DNA of 64,000 bases from Timema cristinae (Eukaryota > Arthropoda > Insecta > Phasmatodea > Timematidae), in the NCBI GenBank assembly GCA_039000515.1, contig JBCFYV010011135.1, positions 19,663,193-19,727,192 on the forward strand. The letters are read 5' to 3'. Of this stretch, positions 57,756-64,000 are shown in pieces. Under the pieces are notes generated by a model that was not told where the DNA came from, did no database searches, and saw only the letters and a program-made list of their open reading frames with translations. Each line of letters opens with the position of its first letter. Positions within the stretch are counted from its first letter, which is position 1. The translations under genes and the position numbers were made by a program.

Positions 57756-57880
57756 GCACCGCGTCTTACTACCCATTCGGGTTATACGCACTTACGCTAA
57801 TGTGTAATGGTAGGGTGATTGTGATATGAAATGAAGGACCTACAGTTTAACGTGGAATCCGAACCACGGTGGCAGCCTGG
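57714..57880 (-). mobile_element. SINE group B (short subfamily), 5'-truncated with perfect TSD
   Basis: ATTTACAGTATTA at 57701-57713 and 57881-57893 is an exact 13-bp duplication. The copy contains (TTA)n, the common tail, ACATTAGCG and the body up to CCACGGTGGCAGCCTGG, then stops. The tRNA-like head never inserted. This is clear evidence for reverse transcription starting at the shared 3' tail. Confidence 0.95.
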
Positions 57881-57893
57881 ATTTACAGTATTA

Positions 57894-58603
57894 AAGTTGT
57901 GTTGAATTAAGTATAGTGTAAAGTAAATAGTTCCAAATTTGCATGATAAAGAAAATGGAAGGTCATCTAGAAAAAAAACAACACATCCTGATAAATGGTT
58001 GTGATTTAACACTACCTTTGTTTCCCTAACAAATCTTTCTATAAATATTGAAATTTCCTAAGAACATGTCCCCTTCATATCTGTATTTTAATTACTTGTT
58101 TAGGTTAGGTTAGGTTAATTTAATTTATGCCACATTTGTTCACTCTCACAGCACATAAATTACTGATGGAATCAGACAAAATTTATGATTAACACAAAAT
58201 ACCTACTATCGTAGGTGAACATAAGGCAGTTGGTACTGATTTAAACTTACCAGTATTGAGTTAAATTATTTAAGTCCTATGGCTACCATATTTATTTTTT
58301 AAATAGTGCTCAATAATTGGTTTAGATTTTTTATCTTAACCCTTTGCCAATAAACTAAAATTATTGAATAAAAAGTACATTATCTATCACATATCCAATT
58401 CACATGAATTCATATTGTATTACTCTAAGCTTACCCTCACAGATTTCAAAATCTAATATATATCCCATTTTTATAATAAACTACATCGTTAGGTGTAATG
58501 TTTAGTTTTTTGTCTGGGTTTCCAATAAGGAGGAGGTGAGGTCAGTAATCATTCGTTTCTACCCTAAGTTATTAATCATTTCACCTTCATTTGGATATTT
58601 ATA
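57894..58603. other. AT-rich sequence, no gene seen
   Basis: Contains a short GGTTAGGTTAGGTTA tract at about 58101-58115. Confidence 0.45.
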
Positions 58604-59156
58604 CAGGATGTTTGTAAACGCAACATCCAAACTGCACATATAGCTGATTTGAGCCAAAGTTAGTACAAAATCCCTATACATATGGCAAACTATGTTAATA
58701 CCATTAAATTTTGTACAATGTTTTGTCATACAGTGCTGGGAGATCAAAGATGTGTAGGCATGCATGACCAACAAGTTGCATAGGAGCAAGGCGCACAGAA
58801 CTGCACATATAATAAAACAAGCACTTGCTGTGATGTAGGACAGTTAATGATGACCCTCAGAACGTATTCCTATTTCTAGATGGACTGGTGTATTTTTTAT
58901 TATTAATTGTGATATGTTCTGCTGCCATGCTCCGAGATTTCCAGGTGTTCAGTGCTACGTTCCTAACTCCTATGCAACATGTTTTACACGCATTTTCTTG
59001 CACAGTTTTGCTCTCCCAGCACTGTACGCCAAAACTTTGAACACAATTTAATGTTATTATCATATTTTGTTAGATGTAAGTGTATAAAGATATTATATTA
59101 ATTTTTGTACAAGAAAATTGTATGTGCAATTTGGGCGTTGTGTTTCCCAACACCTG
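58604..59156 (-). mobile_element. Foldback DNA element, copy 2 (553 bp)
   Basis: Same family as 36464-37017, with its asymmetric centre reversed. The left end CAGGATGTTTGTAAACGCAA then CATCCAAACTGCACATA is mirrored by TATGTGCAATTTGGGCG, TTGTGTTTCCCAACACCTG at the right end. TA lies outside both ends. Inner arms carry CATACAGTGCTGGGAGA and TCTCCCAGCACTGTACG, and GTTGCATAGGAGCAAGG and CCTAACTCCTATGCAAC. The centre word TCTAGATGGACTGGTGT has its complement at 36729-36745 in copy 1. Noncoding. Confidence 0.88.
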
Positions 59157-59765
59157 TATATCTGGTTTAAAATTCTACTTTCCACTATCCTATCACTATA
59201 TTTGGATTTCAGGATGGTTATTAAGACATGAGTGTGGGTTAAGAGGAGTCATATGGGCAGTGCTAAATATCAAGTGTTTATTTATTTAAACGTATAGCAC
59301 ACCTTCAAACATGATATAATGCGTGACACTTACTGTGAGAATATTTCACCTTTTAATGAGTGGTTTTAAAACTAAGGGTATTTGGTAAAAAGGATAAAGT
59401 CTTATTACACACAATTTTAAGGACTTAACTTTTATATATTAAACCCCGTAAGGATTTAGGTAGATACTTATGTTTTATTAATTAATTTTAATATGACAGA
59501 TACCATTTTTTAACCATTATATCAAGTACAGGTCTCATGAAAGACCAACAGATAGCATTATTAGCTCATTTTTAGATTAAAAAACCTTTACTCCTTTTTC
59601 CCCTGTAGCCTACAAATCATAAAACTATCCCTATAATAGATTTTAATCTTATGTTTATAATTTGATAGTTTTTCTCTCAATGGTTATATATTTAATATAT
59701 TTAGAACAAACGTTCTTAGACGAATGAAGAATATTTTAATATTTTCAAAGGATAACATTCTAATA
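59157..59765. other. AT-rich sequence, no gene seen
   Basis: Nothing recognisable. Confidence 0.45.
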
Positions 59766-60037
59766 ATAATAATAAAAATAATAATAATATTTAGCACCTC
59801 GTCTTTCTACCCGTTCGGGTTATACGCTTTAAGTACTAATTACGTTAATGGATTAGTAATTGTGGAAGGTTGAATTAGAGGAAGTGAACCCGCATTTATG
59901 TGGAGGGAGAGTGGAAAACCATTTAGGAAAAACCACTCCCAGTTCACCCGACCGAGATTCGAACCTCGATCTCCCCGTCCTCAGCAGTCGAGCTCAACAC
60001 GACAAGCGCGTTAGCCAACTACGCCACCGAGGTAGGT
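59766..60037 (-). mobile_element. SINE group A, full length with TSD
   Basis: AACATTCTAATA (59754-59765) and AACGTTCTAATA (60038-60049) form a 12-bp duplication with one change. Reads (ATA)n, TTAGCACCTCGTCTTTCTAC, CCGTTCGGGTTATACGC, TTTAAGTACTAATTACG and GTGGAGGGAGAGTGGAAAAC. GAGATTCGAACCTCGATCTC, CCCGTCCTCAGCAGTCGAGC and GCGTTAGCCAACTACGCC complete the head. Confidence 0.96.
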
Positions 60038-60049
60038 AACGTTCTAATA

Positions 60050-60779
60050 GAACTGAAGATTGTTATAAATTGTAAATCTCTTAATATATATATCCGTGTA
60101 AGTTTATGTACAGTCCATTATGTTGAGAGGTAAACTGATTACAGTATGGTTCAATCTAATAAGCTGCATAATAATGTAACCCATCAAGATTAACTTGCAT
60201 CTCTTAATGATAAATTAAGTAAACTTTCAATTATGTGATGCCTCTAATAAATTGTTTAAATCTATGAATAAAATACTACAGCCCCATAATATTCAACATT
60301 TTAATTCAAATTGGGGGCACATAGATGTGTGGTGGGGTACCCTTCAACTAACCCCCCACTACGGGAGGTGACGTTGTATTAGGTAGTTTCCTATATGGCA
60401 TCTTTTCATCCCTTCTTCACCCCTTTAAAGCGTCCTTAATACGACCAATCGCATAGAAACACTTGCAACGAGCCAACGTACTCTCTACTGTGTGACATTC
60501 AAATGACGGTCATCAAGTAGCGTTAAACGCCAGCAGGCAACCTAGGCCCCCCCGGTTGCCCTTATATGGCACATTATTAGGATGACTCGAGAGAGGGGTA
60601 ACTTGGATGAGATTACAAACACACCACCCTCAAGACATTAGCCCACAAACCTCCACCCGGTCCTATCTCAGGGAATACGGTTTTAGAAAGCTTAATGAGT
60701 GCCAGCAAGAATCGCTTGTGTCGCGGGTTCGATCTCATGCTATGCAAAAATAAAATGGTGACACAATTGTATAAACATT
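60050..60779. other. Balanced-GC island at 60310-60740, unknown
   Basis: Distinctly less AT-rich than the surroundings, with CG dinucleotides (AGCGTTAAACGCC, CGAGCCAACG) and no long open frame. It ends near a tRNA-like B-box word GTCGCGGGTTCGATCTC at about 60721-60737, which could be an unrelated SINE or chance. Confidence 0.4.
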
Positions 60780-61420
60780 CTCATATGTACATTATAGTTA
60801 AAGAGAAATTTAAAAAATAAATTGTTTTGAGTAAAATATCCTTGATTAAGTTTTACTCAATAAAACAATCTCATCCCATTGTTAATCACAATTATCACCT
60901 ATAATATATACATTTTAAACTAAATTATTCAAATATTCTTAACAAAATTAAAATATTCAAAAATAAATTTCTAAACTAAATTAAAATTCTTTATTATTAA
61001 AAAAAAAATTGTTCTTGCTTAAAATGAAAAACTATTCACAGCTTCCCATTTTTAATTCAATATTAAAGGTAAGTTTACTAAAAATGCAAATTTTCAGTAA
61101 TATTAGGAAAGTAGACTACCCTTAAATTAATGTATTTAATTTAAATTTAGATATATTATTATTGATACATAAAATATTCAACCGTCACCAATTTATAACA
61201 AAATCTTTCAGCTAGTAAAAAAAAAATCAACAAAGTTTATCAATAGTAAACTACCCTTATTTGAAGGTTTAGGTTAAAAAATAATATTTTGTTGATTACC
61301 CTGTAATATCATGTTTGAACAAAATTCATCAAATAGTTTTGTATCCGTGATCAGGGGCAGTCATACTGGCAGACAAACATGAGGATGGACAACTTTGTAA
61401 AATATACCTTTTGGTGATTT
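60780..61420 (-). repeat. Unnamed interspersed repeat (5.5-kb family), reverse copy
   Basis: GTAGACTACCCTTAAATTAA is the complement of the AAGGGTAGTCTAC region at 5730 and of TTAATTTAAGGGTA at 6293. The right part contains CATCAAATAGTTTTG and GGCAGACAAACATGAGG, matching the CTGTCTG run of the plus-strand copies. Confidence 0.5.
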
Positions 61421-61559
61421 ACGTTCTTATAGTATGCAAAAGTTAGTCATAAACTAGAAATCGTTTTCTTTTCACGATCAAAATATTTTATCTAGATATG
61501 ATAAAGTATAATATATAACTTAGGAAATTAATACTTCCCCTTTAATAAGAGAGGATTAC

Positions 61560-61790
61560 ACTTTTGCGCATAGTGTCTTATTATCCAATTGAGGTATCCT
61601 TGGATGGATATTGGATATGCTTAGATGACATGTGCACACATTTGTCTTTGGGGAAGGTAGGAACATTTTAATGCAAATAAACACTCTAATTACCCTCTGA
61701 GCATGATTTGAAACCAGCTCACTATCAATAGCAAGCTTTATTATACAAAGATGTCACCCTAGCCCACGCAACTATCTATGAAGTTCACAG
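61560..61790 (-). mobile_element. SINE group C, decayed
   Basis: TAGTGTCTTATTATCCAATT (tail echo), CACACATTTGTCTTTGGGGA, AATTACCCTCTGAGCATG, ATTTGAAACCAGCTCAC and TGTCACCCTAGCCCACG follow the group C order weakly. Confidence 0.4.
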
Positions 61791-62344
61791 AGTAATTTAT
61801 TTCGGGGTAGATTTGGTATCGTGTCTGGGATTACTTCATTAAATTAATTTGTAGGTTCTAATAGATTGGTCATTAGTTAATAGATTATTTCTTACAATAA
61901 TATGTAAGTTAATTGTTTTAGTCGCATATACCTCGTATTAATAATCTGTGCTAAATAAATGCTATTTTAAATAAACTGCACTAACACTCGAGTCCAGTGA
62001 ATATGATAGAACTTACTAATAAAAGTCAAGTTTGTAATATTACCTAGCACTTGATCACATTTGAACCTAAGTCTCTCCGTCACTTTCAATCAATTCTAAG
62101 TATAATATTTCCCCTAAGACCGCATAAACACAAGTGAAAGTATCTGGCTCAGAATTGCATATTGATCGTGTCAAATAGACTTAAACATAATTGTTTGTAT
62201 TTGTAAACCAATCACACGTCAATGCTTTTTATTCTAAATAACTCAGTTTGGATACATTCTTTGACGATTGTACCGTTTGATTTTTCATTTGAATTTATTT
62301 GATTTTTTAATTATTTTACATTGCATCTTACAATTTGTTTGGGT
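61791..62344. other. AT-rich sequence, no gene seen
   Basis: Nothing recognisable. Confidence 0.45.
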
Positions 62345-62475
62345 TTTACGCAAATGCAATATTTACTTTAATTTGTTATTCATGAGAAAGATTGAATTTA
62401 GAGAACGTGTACACTCATTTGCGTGGAAGGGTAGTTGAAAACCATTTAGGAAATCTATCCTTAGCATACCAAACC
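62345..62475 (-). mobile_element. SINE group A/C body fragment
   Basis: GAAAGATTGAATTTAGAGAA, CACTCATTTGCGTGGAAGGG and GAAAACCATTTAGGAAATC match the body only. Head and tail are absent. Confidence 0.6.
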
Positions 62476-63109
62476 TGAACTTGTAAATATAAGTTGGAAA
62501 AATTAACAAACCTTAAGGATAGGAGAAGGAAATAAATTTTCCCATAATCGTTGTACGAGAAAGACTATTTTGTATGAATGACAATGAATACAATTGTAAC
62601 CGTAAGAATAAATATCGATCAGCACCATTTATTAATTTGAATACTTTTCATTCCTTCAATTTTTCAAACATTCGAAATTCTCTCTTGCCCTCTTATATAG
62701 AATTATTCAATAGTATTATCCCCTGAATTAAACTAGACCAGATTCAATTATGATAAAGTGTTAAGCTTATATATTATTCATCTCACTTTATTTTCGTTTA
62801 TCAAAGTAAATCATTTATTTATATTTCCTTACTACTCTAGTTATATTTAAATTGTTTAGATTTTGAGTTTTAAATATAGCATTTTGTTATGAAAGGGTTC
62901 TTAAAATTACATTAATATTATGTGCTTCCATTTGAGTTTTTCATCTTTATCTTTTGGTTTTGGACATATTATGAAGTAAATAATTATGCATATTATATTG
63001 CAGTTTGGTTTATTGGTTAGATCACAAATTATACTGAATATTCAGTGATATGAGGAGAAATGTTTGATTATCTACTAAGTTTACTGGCGGGGCTTTACCA
63101 AATTGTATT
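62476..63109. other. AT-rich sequence, no gene seen
   Basis: Nothing recognisable. Confidence 0.45.
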
Positions 63110-63114
63110 AATAT

Positions 63115-63170
63115 CGTTAGCGTATAACCCGAACGGTTAGTAAGACACGGTGCTAAATAATAATAATTAC
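63115..63170 (+). mobile_element. SINE common tail only
   Basis: TTAGCGTATAACCCGAACGG then TTAGTAAGACACGGTGCTAA with (TAA)n and nothing of a body upstream. It is either an extreme 5' truncation or a piece of the LINE 3' end from which the tail derives. Confidence 0.8.
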
Positions 63171-64000
63171 ATTTTTCAGCCTTATGACAAAATAGGTTTG
63201 TTAAAACTTATGTGCTGATCATACTTTCTGTTTCTAATATATTTTAACGACCAGCGTTGTGGGAAAAAAAATTGTTTTAAATACGGTATTATACAGTTTT
63301 ATCTCTGTCAGTTTAATTAAACGTTTATTATATTTATTTTAATAGATATATTTGTAATGGAACATGTATCGAATTTCTTTTCTAAGCCACATTGAAGATA
63401 ACTGACGAAATCAACTAATAACGACATTTATGGATAATAATTATTTATTAATGGTATCTGGGTCTTGTACATTTTTATCCGGTTCCGATATTATTTTCCT
63501 TAAAGTAAACAATTCACCGTCTTGCTGGACAATCGCATGGAGATCAAGGTAACAAAAGAATGTTGATAGATTATACAAGTGTGCCAACTTTGCTTATTTA
63601 CTTTCCGAGTATCAGTCTGGCAAAAGCAAATAGTAATTTAGTCTTATAGTTGTGGCGAGTTAAAACCAAGCCGAATTTTTATAATATTGGTTTCCTTATT
63701 AAATGTAAATAATATATTAAAAGTTGTACTGAAATTTAAAAGATGAACTTTATACAAACAAATAATCTCATCTGTCTTCGTTCCACCGTAGGGAATGTCA
63801 ATTTTTGAATTCTTTCTTGCCTTCTAGAGAAAAGAAAGAGAATATAAAACAAAGTAAGGAAAAAGTATGATTGTTGTAAGATTGGAAATGGGTGAAGTTT
63901 TTCTGTGCTGGTGATGCCAGCCAATTTAAAAATAATATTGTTTTCGACACCCCATGGAATATAAGTAAACCAAAGTTCTTCAGAGTTTTTTTTTAGGCTA
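63171..64000. other. AT-rich sequence, no gene seen
   Basis: The 62-codon reverse open frame at 63736-63924 has no recognisable domain. Confidence 0.45.

Noticed and set aside
1..64000. Prokaryotic operon, phage or defence system
   Set aside because: No dense coding, no ribosome-binding-site-led genes. SINEs, TTAGG and microsatellites show a eukaryotic repeat landscape.

Overview
This window is AT-rich nuclear DNA from an animal, most likely an insect or another TTAGG-telomere arthropod. The evidence is tRNA-headed SINEs, arthropod-type small Helitrons, an interstitial (TTAGG)n tract, Tc1/mariner, hAT and non-LTR remnants, and abundant micro- and minisatellites. A 100-N scaffold gap lies at 50026-50125. 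I found no intact protein-coding gene, no convincing exon and no true tRNA or rRNA gene. The open reading frames that exist are short, and most fall inside SINEs, microsatellites or AT-rich filler. The window reads as an intergenic region or a very large intron.

Most recognisable sequence is repeat-derived. Three tRNA-headed SINE groups, called A, B and C here, dominate. A is a copy set with an A box near GGCGTAGTTGGCTAACGCGC. B has a head with GGTGACCTGGTGGTCTAGGG. C is an older, strongly diverged relative of A. Their heads differ, but all three end in the same roughly 50-60 bp tail containing AACCCGAACGGGTAGTAAG, then GCTAA and a (TAA)n run. Many copies have clear target-site duplications. 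Group B splits into two subfamilies by a 14-nt internal indel plus linked base differences.

Layout: 1-9 kb holds a roughly 46-bp minisatellite, old C SINEs, a (TATG)n block, a repeated AT-rich element and a pyrimidine minisatellite. 9-17 kb holds C, B and A SINEs and the first small Helitron. 17.8-18.1 kb is a 24-bp minisatellite. 19.3-19.7 kb is a reverse-transcriptase relic. 20.8 kb is the telomere-like tract and 22 kb the second Helitron. 24-36 kb is SINE-rich and contains a B SINE split by an 822-bp hAT-like element. 36.5 and 58.6 kb carry two copies of one 553-554 bp foldback element. 40.2-41.3 kb holds the only sizeable protein-coding relic, a broken PIN/FEN-like 'HEEADT ... TDIL ... 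GCD' family gene with a SINE inserted at its 5' side. 47-48 kb has another nested insertion. 53.4 and 54.7 kb hold mariner-type transposase and reverse-transcriptase relics. The rest is AT-rich sequence with a few blocks of more balanced composition, at about 20.4, 22.9, 38.4, 41.7 and 60.5 kb, that could be conserved noncoding DNA.

No set of genes here works together. The biological story is retroelement activity: several SINE lineages that appear to share one 3' tail, and presumably one LINE partner, with DNA transposons nested into them.
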